Positions 1 through 9,061 are shown, counted from the stretch's first letter. The stretch: DNA of 64,000 bases from Phaeobacter sp. 11ANDIMAR09 (GCF_001294455.1 NZ_LIKT01000009.1:124001-188000), one strand, 5' to 3'. The notes: generated by a model not told the origin, from the sequence alone. Made by a program: numbers and translations.

Positions 1-779
1 GGAAAGAAGACATTGCGCACATCGCCGCGCCTGACCAGATCGGCGCAGGCCTCGGGAGTGAACTTATCCAGCCGCGCCGCCACAACTGGCACACCCAGCG
101 CCAGCCCCGGCATAAGCACGTCAAACAGCCCGCCAATCCAGGCCCAATCCGCTGGGGTCCAGAGGCAATCCCCAGGCTGGCCTAGGTGGTCGTGGCTGAT
201 CGCCACTCCGGGCAAATGCCCCGTCAGCACGCGATGGCCGTGCAGGGCGCCCTTGGGGCTGCCGGTCGTGCCAGAGGTATAGATCAAAACCGCTGGTGTT
301 TCAGCAGAGGTCTCGGCAAAGGCAATCGAGGCACCTTCGCGGGAGACCTGGTCCACCAGCACGGCTTCGGCCAGATCCCCCAAGAGGTCGACGCCTTCGG
401 GGTCGGTCAATACAAAAGAGACACCAGCATCGCCAGCCCGCGAGGCCAGGGCATCGCGTTTGAACAGCTTAAACAACGGCACGGAAATGGCGCCCAGTTT
501 CCAGAGGGCCAGATGCGCCGCGGCGCACCAGGGCGATTGGCTCAGCAAAACGCCGACCCGATCCCCCGCTTTGATGCGGGTCATCAGATAGCGCGCCAGC
601 CCATCAACCATCGTCGCCAGCTCTCCATGGGTGATGTCGCGCCGCTCCCCCCCTGTGAGATCAATGATCGCCAGCTTGTCTGCAGCATGGGCCATGGCCT
701 GTTGCGCCAAATTGATCTGAGCCGGGAGGCACCATTCACTCTGGGGTGTCAGGCCGGGGGTTTGAACTACTTCAGTCAT
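1..779 (-). CDS. Acyl-CoA synthetase (AMP-forming), N-terminal part, cut by window edge
   Basis: The reverse strand reads from an ATG (MTEVVQTPGL...) without a stop to base 1, giving 259 residues of an AMP-binding ligase. The P-loop signature YTSGTTGSPKG lies at about residues 167-177, followed by the WTPADWAWIGG stretch typical of acetyl/medium-chain acyl-CoA synthetases. The family activates a carboxylate to an acyl-adenylate and then forms the CoA thioester in the cytoplasm. The C-terminal CoA-binding domain lies outside the window, so the substrate cannot be judged. It is divergent from the ompW gene and shares that upstream region with it. Isovaleryl-CoA dehydrogenase is nearby on the same strand but is separated by ompW and a terminator, so an operon is unlikely. 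Confidence 0.9.
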   Translation of the reverse strand, partial: MTEVVQTPGLTPQSEWCLPAQINLAQQAMAHAADKLAIIDLTGGERRDITHGELATMVDGLARYLMTRIKAGDRVGVLLSQSPWCAAAHLALWKLGAISVPLFKLFKRDALASRAGDAGVSFVLTDPEGVDLLGDLAEAVLVDQVSREGASIAFAETSAETPAVLIYTSGTTGSPKGALHGHRVLTGHLPGVAISHDHLGQPGDCLWTPADWAWIGGLFDVLMPGLALGVPVVAARLDKFTPEACADLVRRGDVRNVFF

Positions 780-797
780 CGAAACTATTCCCAAATT

Positions 798-812
798 GCA
801 TAGCTGCTATGC
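798..812. promoter_or_regulatory. Perfect dyad GCATAG-CTG-CTATGC between divergent promoters
   Basis: Six-base arms with a three-base spacer lie 19 bases upstream of the acyl-CoA synthetase start and about 115 bases upstream of ompW. The placement suits an operator that mainly controls the synthetase. The cognate regulator is not visible in the window. Confidence 0.45.
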
Positions 813-852
813 TGATTTTTCCTGACATTCCAAGTGGCAAGCTCACGCTCTT

Positions 853-866
853 TTGATCCAGATCAG
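853..866 (+). promoter_or_regulatory. Fnr/FnrL-like box upstream of ompW
   Basis: TTGAT-CCAG-ATCAG differs from the Fnr consensus TTGAT-N4-ATCAA at one base. It sits 61 bases upstream of the ompW ATG. Fnr control of ompW under low oxygen is established in enterobacteria; here it is inferred from the site alone. Confidence 0.5.
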
Positions 867-927
867 TGAGCCCTGGCGATTTTGGGCGCAGATAGAGCGG
901 GCAAATACAAGAAAAGGGAATCCCCCC

Positions 928-1530
928 ATGAAACGTTCCGCTTCCATCCTGGCCCTGGCAACTGCCTGTACCGTTCTGGCCGTTCCAGCCTTTGCTCAGT
1001 CGCAGGGCGACTGGACCTTTGGCGTTGGTGTCATCAACGTCAACCCTAAGTCCGACAACGGCACTCTGGCTGGTGGTGCGACCACATTGACCGACGACAC
1101 TCAGATCTCTTTGACTGTCGAATACTTCATTCGCGACAACATCGGTATCGAACTGCTGGCCGCGACCCCCTTTGAGCATGACATCAACATTGCCGGTGTT
1201 GGCTCTGCCACCGCCAAGCAATTGCCGCCCACCCTGTCGATCAACTACCACTTCCCCACCAAAGGCAAAATCAAGCCCTTCGTTGGTGCAGGCATCAATT
1301 ACACCACTTTCTTTGAAGAAGAGACTGCGCTGGGTGTACTGGAGCTGAAAGACAGCTGGGGTTTTGCACTGCAGGCCGGTGCCGACTGGCAGGTCTCCGA
1401 CAAAGGTGCTCTGCGTCTGAACGTGCGCTACATGGACATCGATTCCGATGCCTATCTCGGTGGTGCCTCCATCGGCACAGCGGAAATCGATCCGGTCACC
1501 ATTGGTGTCAGCTACGTTCACAGGTTCTGA
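928..1530 (+). CDS. ompW: OmpW-family outer membrane beta-barrel protein
   Basis: This 200-residue protein has a signal peptide (residues 1-23, ending VPAFA before QSQG) and then a small eight-stranded barrel of the OmpW type. Family marks include the long hydrophobic LLAATPFEHD segment, LPPTLSINYHF, a KPFVGAGINYT strand and a C-terminal aromatic residue (YVHRF), the outer-membrane insertion signal. An in-frame reading begins 75 bases earlier, but the start chosen here opens the signal peptide and has GAAAAGGGA just upstream. OmpW proteins form narrow hydrophobic channels implicated in passage of small hydrophobic molecules and in stress responses. The gene stands alone and ends at a strong terminator. 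Confidence 0.92.
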   Translation: MKRSASILALATACTVLAVPAFAQSQGDWTFGVGVINVNPKSDNGTLAGGATTLTDDTQISLTVEYFIRDNIGIELLAATPFEHDINIAGVGSATAKQLPPTLSINYHFPTKGKIKPFVGAGINYTTFFEEETALGVLELKDSWGFALQAGADWQVSDKGALRLNVRYMDIDSDAYLGGASIGTAEIDPVTIGVSYVHRF

Positions 1531-1583
1531 TCCTTTGATCTAACATCTCTTGGTGGGCCTCATGGGGCCTACCACCCCGCTCT

Positions 1584-1626
1584 AAAAACCCCCACTTGGC
1601 CTCCCTCGGACAGGTGGGGGTTTTCT
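1584..1626. terminator. Bidirectional intrinsic terminator between ompW and ivd
   Basis: AAAAACCCCCACTTG pairs with CAGGTGGGGGTTTT, giving a T-run on either strand. It can serve both converging genes. Confidence 0.9.
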
Positions 1627-1631
1627 TTGGC

Positions 1632-2792
1632 CTACATGGTGCCCATCAACTCGCGGCCGATCAGCATCCGGCGGATTTCCGAAGTGCCCGCACCGATTTC
1701 CATCAGCTTGGCATCCCGGAAAATCCGGCCCACGGGGTTGTCAGACAGATAACCCGCACCGCCCAGCGCCTGAACCGCCTGATGCGCCTGCACCATGGCC
1801 TGCTCCGAGGCATAAAGACAGCAAGCGGCCGCGTCCTGGCGGGTCACAGTGCCCTTGTCGCAGGCCTTGGCCACCTCGTAGATATAGGCGCGGGCCGAGT
1901 TCATCGCGGTGTACATATCGGCGATCTTGGCCTGCATCAGCTGGAAGTTTCCGATGGGCTGGCCGAATTGCTTGCGCTCTTTCAGATAGGGCATCATTTC
2001 GTCCATACAGGCGGCCATGATCCCCGTACCGATACCCGCCAGAACCACGCGCTCATAATCAAGACCCGACATCAGCACCTTGACGCCCCGGCCCTCTTCG
2101 CCCAGCACATTCTCAAACGGCACTTCGCAGTCTTCAAAAATCAGCTCGGCGGTGTTGGAGCCGCGCATACCCAGCTTGTCGAAATGCGGCGAGGTTGAGA
2201 AGCCTTTGAAGTCTTTCTCGATGATGAAGGCGGTGATGCCCTTGGAGCCGGCATCCGGGTCCGTCTTGGCATAGACCACCAGCGTGTCGGCATCTGGGCC
2301 GTTGGTGATCCAGTATTTATTGCCATTCAGGCGGTAGTGATCATTGCGCTTTTCCGCCCGAAGCGACATCGACACAACATCGGAACCGGCGCCTGCTTCT
2401 GACATGGCCAGCGCGCCCACATGCTGGCCAGAGACCAACCCAGGCAGGTATTTCTTTTTCTGCTCATCCGTGGCGTTCAGCTTGATTTGGTTGACGCAGA
2501 GGTTGGAATGCGCGCCGTAGGACAGCGAGACCGAGGCCGAGGCCCGCGCCACCTCCTCAACCGCGACGGTATGGGCCAGATAGGACATGCCTGCGCCGCC
2601 GAACTCTTCTGGCACGGTGATGCCCAGCAGACCAAGCTCTCCCATCTCCGTCCACAGCTCTGGTGGGAATTCGTTCTTCTGGTCGATCCCCTGCGCCATC
2701 GGCTTTACGCGATCCTGCGCCCAGCGATGCACCATGTCACGCAGTGCATTTACCTCATCCCCAAGATCGAATTGCATGCTTGCATTGAACAT
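1632..2792 (-). CDS. ivd: Isovaleryl-CoA dehydrogenase
   Basis: This is a 386-residue acyl-CoA dehydrogenase, full length for the family. It carries the FAD/substrate signature MSEAGAGSD (130-138), the WITNG segment (161-165) and the C-terminal ALGGAGY and [15 protein letters not shown] motifs. Glu247 in GLDYERVV occupies the helix-G position that marks isovaleryl-CoA dehydrogenases (Glu254 in the human enzyme), rather than the usual C-terminal catalytic Glu of short/medium-chain enzymes. It oxidises isovaleryl-CoA to 3-methylcrotonyl-CoA in leucine breakdown and passes electrons to ETF. The carboxylase and lyase genes of the pathway are not in the window, so here it is a lone leucine gene. 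A palindrome lies just upstream of its start. Confidence 0.93.
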   Translation of the reverse strand: MFNASMQFDLGDEVNALRDMVHRWAQDRVKPMAQGIDQKNEFPPELWTEMGELGLLGITVPEEFGGAGMSYLAHTVAVEEVARASASVSLSYGAHSNLCVNQIKLNATDEQKKKYLPGLVSGQHVGALAMSEAGAGSDVVSMSLRAEKRNDHYRLNGNKYWITNGPDADTLVVYAKTDPDAGSKGITAFIIEKDFKGFSTSPHFDKLGMRGSNTAELIFEDCEVPFENVLGEEGRGVKVLMSGLDYERVVLAGIGTGIMAACMDEMMPYLKERKQFGQPIGNFQLMQAKIADMYTAMNSARAYIYEVAKACDKGTVTRQDAAACCLYASEQAMVQAHQAVQALGGAGYLSDNPVGRIFRDAKLMEIGAGTSEIRRMLIGRELMGTM

Positions 2793-2829
2793 TGGTCGCT
2801 CCCTCTATCAAGCTGTCTGTCAGGTTATC

Positions 2830-2843
2830 TGAACACTTGTTCA
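2830..2843. promoter_or_regulatory. Palindromic operator candidate TGAACA-CT-TGTTCA upstream of ivd
   Basis: A perfect dyad with six-base arms lies 38-51 bases upstream of the ivd start codon, where a repressor could block transcription. The form fits TetR-type operators. Leucine-catabolism regulators of the TetR (LiuQ) and MerR (LiuR) families are known in proteobacteria, but which one acts here is not shown. Confidence 0.5.
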
Positions 2844-2973
2844 TTTACTAGCCGCAAACCTCGATTCGGGTCAATCCCCAGCCCTGCGGTCTTTGCCTTC
2901 GCCTGCCTGTGGCAAAGACACGCGCCTTGACGCAGGCAAGCGATCGCTGGGTCCTGCGCTATGTGCCGCACCA

Positions 2974-3003
2974 CAAAAAAGGCCCCCCGGAAACGGGAGG
3001 CCC
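2974..3003 (-). terminator. Intrinsic terminator of the aminotransferase gene
   Basis: On the reverse strand, GGGCCTCCCG and the GGGGGGCC arm form a hairpin followed by TTTTTT, 28 bases after the stop codon of the DegT-type gene. Confidence 0.8.
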
Positions 3004-3031
3004 ATTGCAATCATTGTTGGATCAGATGGCT

Positions 3032-4225
3032 CTAACCGGCCTGAAAGACGCCAGAGACTTCGGCGCGGATGATGCGGGCGATCAGCGCGCAGTCTTCAAG
3101 ACTAAAGGTCAGCGGCACCCGCATATCAACGATCCCTGCCAGAATGCGGTCGCTTGAGGGCAGGCTCTGCGCTTCGGCATAGCGCCAACTGTCATATCGA
3201 GAGGTAAAGCCCTTGGGCTCGGCGCCGCCAAACCACTTGAGCTCAACCCCGCGTTTGGCGCAACGAGCGATCACCTCCGCCACGGCTTCCGCGCTCCAGT
3301 CCAACAGCAGGAACTGAATGGAAGATCCGACATAGGTTTCCTCCTCCGGGCGCTCCACAAGCGTCAGGCCCGGCAAATCACGCAGCCCGGCTTCAAGTTT
3401 CTGATAGCGCTCGTTCCAACGCGCCACTTGGGTATCCAACTCACGCAGCTGCGGACGCAGGATTGCGGCGCGCAGATTGTCCATACGGCCAGAGATATTG
3501 GGGGTTTCATATTTCACCCGCTCAAAAACCTCAGGGCCCGGCGCAGCCAGATGACGCTCATAGAGCATGTATGAGCCCGACAGCATGATAGCACGCGCTG
3601 CGACCTCTTCGTCATCGGTGACCAGCAGCCCCCCTTCGCCGGAGTTCACATGTTTATAGGTCTGACAGGAATAGCAACCGATAGCGCCCTGACGCCCCGA
3701 AGGGACCCCTTTCCAGGCGGCCCCCATGGTATGGGCACAATCCTCAATCACGGTGATGCCTGCGTCGTCGCAGATCTGCATCAGGCGCTCCATGTCACAC
3801 AGATGGCCCCGCATGTGGCTCAGCATCAGCACCGAGGCCTGATCCGCCTTGGCCGCCAGGTCTTCCAGATCAATGACCAGATCCTCACTGACATCGACAA
3901 AAACCGGCTCTGCCCCAACAGCGGCAATCGACCCCGGAACAGGGGCCAGGGTAAAGGCATTGGTCAGCACCTTGTCGCCATACTGAACACCCACCGCCCG
4001 CAGGGCCGTCGCCAAGGCATAGCCTCCCGAGGCCACCGCCAGGCAGTACTTTGCCCCAACCTGGGCCGCAAACTCCTGCTCCAGAAGGGCCGCCTCGCCC
4101 AGCTCGCCCTCAACAACATTGTAACGGTGCAGGCGCCCGTGACGCATGACATTCATAGCGGCCTCGATGGCCACCTCCGGGAGTGCTTCTTGTTGGGTGA
4201 AGCTGCCAGTGAAATTCTCGCTCAT
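3032..4225 (-). CDS. DegT/DnrJ/EryC1/StrS-family PLP aminotransferase
   Basis: This 397-residue PLP enzyme belongs to the sugar-aminotransferase group. The PLP-lysine is Lys191 in QTYKHVNSGEGG, and Asp162 in EDCAHTMGA contacts the pyridine nitrogen; both are in their usual places. Such enzymes transaminate keto-sugars (usually nucleotide-linked) from glutamate. The sugar substrate cannot be read from the sequence. A GTG 60 bases further upstream would add MLMHRFFPLD..., which has no family counterpart, so the internal ATG (MSENFTGSF) is preferred; neither has a strong ribosome site. It lies 78 bases downstream of the HAD phosphatase in the same direction and is probably cotranscribed. The pair abuts glmU-glmS, which suggests amino-sugar or envelope polysaccharide work. 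Confidence 0.85.
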   Translation of the reverse strand: MSENFTGSFTQQEALPEVAIEAAMNVMRHGRLHRYNVVEGELGEAALLEQEFAAQVGAKYCLAVASGGYALATALRAVGVQYGDKVLTNAFTLAPVPGSIAAVGAEPVFVDVSEDLVIDLEDLAAKADQASVLMLSHMRGHLCDMERLMQICDDAGITVIEDCAHTMGAAWKGVPSGRQGAIGCYSCQTYKHVNSGEGGLLVTDDEEVAARAIMLSGSYMLYERHLAAPGPEVFERVKYETPNISGRMDNLRAAILRPQLRELDTQVARWNERYQKLEAGLRDLPGLTLVERPEEETYVGSSIQFLLLDWSAEAVAEVIARCAKRGVELKWFGGAEPKGFTSRYDSWRYAEAQSLPSSDRILAGIVDMRVPLTFSLEDCALIARIIRAEVSGVFQAG

Positions 4226-4303
4226 GACCTGTTTGTGAGCCGCCGCCCCGCAGGGGTCAAGAGGGAAGAACCTGTGCATGAGCACCAGAACGGCTGCACC
4301 CGG

Positions 4304-4966
4304 TCACCCGATCAGGCGAGCAACTACGCCGGGCAGGTCCTCGTAACGGTCCAGCAGCGCCTCGGGTTTGAGCGCTGCCATATCGCCACCGGCAGGGCCA
4401 AAGGTCACCAGCACCGAGGGCACCCCAGCATTGGCAGAGGTGTTGCGATCCGTGTCACTGTCGCCAATCAAAATCGTTTTGTTAGGATCTCCTCCAGCCC
4501 GGCGCGCCGCCTCAAACAGCGGTTCGGGGTCGGGTTTACGCACTGGCAGCGTATCCGCCCCCACCAGCGAGGCAAAGGCATCCCGCACCCCCAAGGATCG
4601 CATCAATTGCTCGGCCAGCGCCTCGGGCTTGTTGGTACAAATGCCAACACCGTAACCCGCCACTTTTAGCGCCTCGATTGCCTCCATTGCGCCAGGGTAG
4701 AGAAAGCTGTGATGGTCAATCGCATCGCGGTAGGCCTCCAGCAGCACCGGGTAATAGGCGTCCACCTTTTGAGCCTCATAGACTCCGGCCCGTTTCATTC
4801 CGGCGGCCAGCATCATCTTACCACCGCGCAGAGCTGTTGCCGCATCCTCCGGCTGAGTCAGGATGTCGCCCAGCCCCATTTGACGAAAACAGGCATTGGC
4901 CGCAGCCAATAGATCGCCCGATGTATCCGCCAGTGTTCCATCCAGATCAAAGATAACTGTTCGCAT
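4304..4966 (-). CDS. HAD-superfamily phosphatase, phosphoglycolate-phosphatase type
   Basis: The 220-residue protein begins MRTVIFDLDGTLADT, giving the HAD motif I nucleophile Asp7 and general acid Asp9. Motif II (GICTNKP) follows a helical cap, the conserved Lys is in VRKPDPEPL, and motif IV is IGDSDTD. This matches the Gph/PGP branch, which removes phosphate from 2-phosphoglycolate or related small phosphates in the cytoplasm. The start is set by the HAD motif and a GGGGGC purine-rich site; an upstream GTG/ATG extension is not supported. It diverges from glmU across about 130 bases. In this genus-level neighbourhood a role in sugar-phosphate hydrolysis is as likely as phosphoglycolate salvage. 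Confidence 0.85.
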   Translation of the reverse strand: MRTVIFDLDGTLADTSGDLLAAANACFRQMGLGDILTQPEDAATALRGGKMMLAAGMKRAGVYEAQKVDAYYPVLLEAYRDAIDHHSFLYPGAMEAIEALKVAGYGVGICTNKPEALAEQLMRSLGVRDAFASLVGADTLPVRKPDPEPLFEAARRAGGDPNKTILIGDSDTDRNTSANAGVPSVLVTFGPAGGDMAALKPEALLDRYEDLPGVVARLIG

Positions 4967-5096
4967 ATTGCCCCCGCTCGGCGTCTTTTCGCTGCCCTTT
5001 ATTGCAAGCCGCAACCTGTTTTGATGGCAGATTGGCTTGCACCCTTGCTGTTAGCGGATAGAACGGGGGCGGTAAAAGTCAAAGAGAAAACTGATA

Positions 5097-6452
5097 ATGA
5101 GCACTGCCCTTGTCGTCCTTGCCGCAGGCAAAGGCACCCGAATGAACTCTGACATCCCCAAGGTTCTGCACCCCATCGCCCAGGGGGCGATGCTCGAGCA
5201 CGCCCTCATTGCAGGTCGCGCGCTGGACCCCGAGCGGGTGATTGTGGTGGCCGGTCACGAAGCAGATGCTGTACGCGAAGCCGTCGCCGAAATCGACGAG
5301 AGTGCCGAAGTTGTCCTGCAGGAAGAACAGCTGGGCACGGCCCATGCGGTGGATCAGGCCCGCGAGGCCCTGAGAGGGTTCACTGGTGACGTTGTGGTGC
5401 TTTATGGCGACACCCCTTTTGTCAGCGCCGAAACGCTGGAACGTATGGTCGCTGCACGCGCCTCTGCCGATCTGGTGGTGCTGGGCTTTCACGCCGCAGA
5501 CCCGGCACGCTATGGACGTCTGGTGATGCAGGGCGACAGCCTGGAACGCATTGTCGAATTCAAGGACGCTTCTGACACCGAGCGCGCCATTGATTTTTGC
5601 AACTCGGGCCTAATGGCCTGTGATGCTGCGCTGATGTTTGATCTCTTGGCCAAGATTGGCAATGAAAATGCCTCTGGCGAGTATTACCTCACCGATCTGG
5701 TAGAACTCGCCCGTGCAACCGGTCGTAGCGTCACAGCAATTGCCTGCGATGAAAGCGAAACCCTGGGCGTGAATTCCCGCGCCGATTTGGCCACTGCGGA
5801 TGCGGTTTTCCAGGACAAAGCCCGGGCTGAACTGCTGGAATTGGGTGTCACACTAATGGCCCCCGAAACAGTCTATCTCGCCTTTGACACCGTCATTGGC
5901 CGCGACACGGTGATTGAACCAAATGTGGTTTTTGGCCCCGGTGTCACGGTTGAAAGCGGCGCTTTGATCCGCGCCTTTTCACATCTGGAAGGCTGCCACG
6001 TCAGCCGTGGCGCCAAGATCGGGCCCTACGCGCGTCTACGCCCAGGCGCTGAGCTAGCCGAAAACACCCATATCGGCAATTTTGTCGAAATCAAAAACGC
6101 TGAAATCGCCGAGGGCGCCAAGGTCAACCATCTGAGCTATATCGGCGATGCCTCTATTGGCAAAGAGACCAACATTGGGGCAGGCACAATTACCTGCAAC
6201 TATGACGGGGTAATGAAACACCGCACCAAGATTGGCGCCCGCGCCTTTATCGGCTCCAACACCCTGCTGGTGGCGCCTGTAACCCTGGGCCATGAAACCA
6301 TGACCGCCTCCGGCACCGTCGTGACCAAGGATGTCGACCATGGCGACCTGGCCATCTCCCGCACCAGGCAGGAAAACAAAGCAGGCTACGCAGAAAAACT
6401 CATGGACATGCTGCGCGCCAAAAAGGCCCGCCTGAAAAAAGGATCCGAATAA
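5097..6452 (+). CDS. glmU: Bifunctional UDP-GlcNAc pyrophosphorylase / GlcN-1-P acetyltransferase
   Basis: This 451-residue protein has the complete two-domain GlmU layout. The N-terminal uridylyltransferase opens with VVLAAGKGTRMNSDIPKVLH (nucleotide-binding loop and Lys). A GDTPFV segment at about 102-107 binds the metal. The C-terminal half is a left-handed beta-helix of hexapeptide repeats (for example IEPNVVFGPGV, IGKETNIGAGTI) that acetylates glucosamine-1-phosphate with acetyl-CoA. The product UDP-GlcNAc feeds peptidoglycan and lipid A. Its stop codon overlaps the glmS start as TAATG, so the two genes are translationally coupled and supply consecutive parts of one pathway. Confidence 0.97.
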   Translation: MSTALVVLAAGKGTRMNSDIPKVLHPIAQGAMLEHALIAGRALDPERVIVVAGHEADAVREAVAEIDESAEVVLQEEQLGTAHAVDQAREALRGFTGDVVVLYGDTPFVSAETLERMVAARASADLVVLGFHAADPARYGRLVMQGDSLERIVEFKDASDTERAIDFCNSGLMACDAALMFDLLAKIGNENASGEYYLTDLVELARATGRSVTAIACDESETLGVNSRADLATADAVFQDKARAELLELGVTLMAPETVYLAFDTVIGRDTVIEPNVVFGPGVTVESGALIRAFSHLEGCHVSRGAKIGPYARLRPGAELAENTHIGNFVEIKNAEIAEGAKVNHLSYIGDASIGKETNIGAGTITCNYDGVMKHRTKIGARAFIGSNTLLVAPVTLGHETMTASGTVVTKDVDHGDLAISRTRQENKAGYAEKLMDMLRAKKARLKKGSE

Positions 6453-8275
6453 TGTGTGGTATCGTAGGCGTCCTTGGCAACCACGAAGCAGCTCCGATCC
6501 TGGTCGAAGCCCTGAAACGGCTGGAGTATCGCGGCTATGACAGCGCCGGTATTGCCACCGTGAACAATGGCACCCTGGACCGGCGGCGTGCTCTGGGCAA
6601 GCTGGTTCATTTGAACGACCTTCTGGTGCATGAGCCCCTGCCCGGCAAGTCTGGCATCGGCCATACCCGCTGGGCCACCCATGGCGCGCCTTCGGTTGGC
6701 AATGCCCATCCGCATCGCGCCGGTGCCGTGGCTGTTGTGCACAATGGCATTATCGAAAACTACCGCGACCTGCGGGCCGAGCTGGCAGACTGCGGCATCG
6801 AGTTTCAGACCGAAACCGATACCGAAACCATTGCCCTGCTGACCCAGCGCTATCTGCAAGAGGGGCTGTCGCCTGTCGAGGCGGCCAACAAGACGCTGGA
6901 TCAGCTCGAAGGGGCTTTTGCCCTCGCGTTTTTGTTTGACGGCGAAGAAGACCTGATGATCGCCGCCCGCAAGGGCTCGCCGCTAGCTGTGGGGCACGGC
7001 GACGGCGAAATGTTCATTGGCAGCGATGCCATTGCCCTGGCGCCGCTCACCGATCGCGTCACCTATCTGGAAGAAGGCGACCGCGTCTACCTGACCCGCA
7101 CCAGTGTCGAAATTCGCGACGCCCAGGGCGTCCTGGCCAATCGGGCGATGAAAACCATCCAGATCGACGTCTCGCAGGTCGATAAGGCTGGCCACAAACA
7201 TTATATGGCAAAAGAGATCGCCGAACAGCCCACCGTGATTGCCGAGGCCATCCGCCACTATCTGCCCGTGGGCGAAGATAAGGTGCATCTGCCGGACGAC
7301 AGCATTGATTTCTCTCAGATCGAGCGGCTGACCCTGGTTGCCTGCGGCACCGCCTTTTATGCTTGCCTTACTGCCAAATACTGGTTCGAGCAGATCGCCC
7401 GCATCCCCGTCGAGGTCGATATCGCCTCGGAATTCCGCTACCGCGAACCACCTATCCCGGGCAAAACCGCTGCGCTGTTTGTCTCTCAGTCCGGCGAAAC
7501 AGCCGATACCCTGGCGGCGCTGCGCTACTGTGAGGGCAAGGCGGATAAGATCCTGTCGGTGGTCAATGTCCCTGAAAGCTCGATTGCGCGGGAAAGCGAT
7601 CTGGCGCTGCCCATTCATGCAGGCGTTGAAATTGGCGTGGCCTCGACCAAGGCTTTCACCTGCCAGCTCAGCGTTTTGCTGATGCTAGCGCTCAAGGCGG
7701 CAACCGACCGCGGAGAAATCTCTGCAGAGGATCTGCAGGCGCATATCTCCGCGCTGCGGGGACTGCCCAACGTTCTGGCTGCCGGGTTGGAGCAAAACGA
7801 CAAGATCCGTCAGGCGGCTCAAAAGCTGAGCGAAGCCCGCGATATCTTGTTCCTGGGCCGTGGGCTGATGTTCCCGTTGGCGCTGGAAGGCGCGCTCAAG
7901 CTCAAGGAAATCAGCTATATCCACGCCGAAGCCTATGCCTCGGGCGAGCTGAAGCACGGGCCCATCGCGCTGATCGACAAACAAATGCCGGTGGTGGTCA
8001 TGGCCCCACGGGACGCGCTTTTTGATAAATCTGTCTCCAATATGCAGGAGGTCATGGCACGCAAGGGCAAGGTGCTGTTGATCTCGGATGAGGCTGGCCT
8101 TAAGGAGGGCGGCGACGGTACCTGGGAAACCATCCAGATGCCACAGGTGCACGATAGCCTGACGCCCATCCTTTATGCGCTGCCAGCCCAGATGCTGGCC
8201 TATCACACCGCGGTGGCCAAAGGCACCGATGTGGATCAGCCGCGCAATCTAGCCAAATCCGTTACGGTGGAGTGA
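6452..8275 (+). CDS. glmS: Glutamine-fructose-6-phosphate aminotransferase (isomerizing)
   Basis: The 607-residue protein begins MCGIVGVLG, so Cys2 becomes the N-terminal nucleophile of the class II glutaminase domain after Met removal. GHTRWATHG follows at about residue 69. Two SIS sugar-isomerase domains occupy the C-terminal part, with SQSGETADT and a C-terminal AKSVTVE tail as in all GlmS. It makes glucosamine-6-phosphate, the entry step to UDP-GlcNAc. The ATG shares one base with the glmU stop. There is no sign of a glmS ribozyme leader, which is a Gram-positive feature; coupling to glmU leaves no room for one. Confidence 0.97.
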   Translation: MCGIVGVLGNHEAAPILVEALKRLEYRGYDSAGIATVNNGTLDRRRALGKLVHLNDLLVHEPLPGKSGIGHTRWATHGAPSVGNAHPHRAGAVAVVHNGIIENYRDLRAELADCGIEFQTETDTETIALLTQRYLQEGLSPVEAANKTLDQLEGAFALAFLFDGEEDLMIAARKGSPLAVGHGDGEMFIGSDAIALAPLTDRVTYLEEGDRVYLTRTSVEIRDAQGVLANRAMKTIQIDVSQVDKAGHKHYMAKEIAEQPTVIAEAIRHYLPVGEDKVHLPDDSIDFSQIERLTLVACGTAFYACLTAKYWFEQIARIPVEVDIASEFRYREPPIPGKTAALFVSQSGETADTLAALRYCEGKADKILSVVNVPESSIARESDLALPIHAGVEIGVASTKAFTCQLSVLLMLALKAATDRGEISAEDLQAHISALRGLPNVLAAGLEQNDKIRQAAQKLSEARDILFLGRGLMFPLALEGALKLKEISYIHAEAYASGELKHGPIALIDKQMPVVVMAPRDALFDKSVSNMQEVMARKGKVLLISDEAGLKEGGDGTWETIQMPQVHDSLTPILYALPAQMLAYHTAVAKGTDVDQPRNLAKSVTVE

Positions 8276-8279
8276 CCTG

Positions 8280-9059
8280 ATGACCCTTGAAGATGCCCTG
8301 AATGAGTTGAACGCGGCTTTTGAGCCCGGCCGCGCGGAACAGATGGTGAGCTATCACAAACAAAAGCGCATCGTCCTGGGCATCCCCAATACAGCAATCA
8401 ATGACATCACCAAGGGCTGGCGTCAGGCGCTGACTGTGGAGGAGCGCGTCACCCTAGCGGATGAGCTGTGGAAAACAGATGTCTTTGAGGCCCGCATTGC
8501 TGCGGGCAAGCTGCTCACCCAGGCGCGGATTCAGGATGACTCGGCGGTCTGGGCGCTGCTGCAAAGCTGGTTGCCAGATTTTGACAGCTGGGCCATTGCT
8601 GATCACGCCTGTATGGCGATGCAAAAGCGCCTGGTGGCAAATCCCGCCCGCCTGGATGAGGTTGCCGTCTGGACCACCTCTGATCACATGTGGACCCGGC
8701 GCGCTGCTTTGGTGGCCACGTTGCCCTGGGCCAAGCTCAACAACCTCAAACCAGAAGACCAAGCCCGCCGTGACCAAATCCTGAGCTGGGCTGCCTCTTA
8801 TGTACCGGATCGCACCTGGTTCCTGCAAAAGGCCATCGCCTGGTGGGTCCGCGATCTCAGCAAACATGACGCCACAGCCAGCCGCGACTTTTTGGTGCAA
8901 CATGGCGCCGGGATGAAGCCCTTTGCCCGCAAAGAAGCCGCGAAGTATCTTAAAGAGCCGATCGAGTACCCGACCCTCGCATCTGTGGCACAAGAAACCG
9001 CGCAAGACCCAGAGGTGGAAACATCCGACGCCGGTGAAAACGCAGCCCCAGACTCCTGA
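8280..9059 (+). CDS. AlkD-like HEAT-repeat DNA alkylation-repair glycosylase
   Basis: This 259-residue all-helical protein resembles AlkD. The residues used by AlkD to hold an alkylated base have counterparts here: Trp104 and Asp108 in FDSWAIADH, Arg140/141 in WTRRAALV, and Trp188/189 in FLQKAIAWWVRDLSK. AlkD enzymes remove N3- and N7-alkylated purines without flipping the base out. The C-terminal 40 residues are acidic and probably disordered. The gene starts four bases after glmS, so it rides on the glmUS transcript although the functions are unrelated. The match is by motif and pattern, so activity is inferred. Confidence 0.8.
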   Translation: MTLEDALNELNAAFEPGRAEQMVSYHKQKRIVLGIPNTAINDITKGWRQALTVEERVTLADELWKTDVFEARIAAGKLLTQARIQDDSAVWALLQSWLPDFDSWAIADHACMAMQKRLVANPARLDEVAVWTTSDHMWTRRAALVATLPWAKLNNLKPEDQARRDQILSWAASYVPDRTWFLQKAIAWWVRDLSKHDATASRDFLVQHGAGMKPFARKEAAKYLKEPIEYPTLASVAQETAQDPEVETSDAGENAAPDS

Positions 9060-9061
9060 GT

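Noticed and set aside
1-2792. Leucine-degradation operon joining the acyl-CoA synthetase and ivd
   Set aside because: ompW on the other strand and a strong terminator lie between them.
2830-2843. LexA box at the ivd promoter
   Set aside because: Alphaproteobacterial LexA sites are direct repeats GTTC-N7-GTTC; this is an inverted repeat.
3650-4669. 339-residue forward frame across the aminotransferase and phosphatase genes
   Set aside because: It spans two recognised reverse-strand genes and has no protein features.
6300-6500. glmS ribozyme or other leader control before glmS
   Set aside because: glmS starts inside the glmU stop codon, leaving no leader; the ribozyme is a Gram-positive feature.
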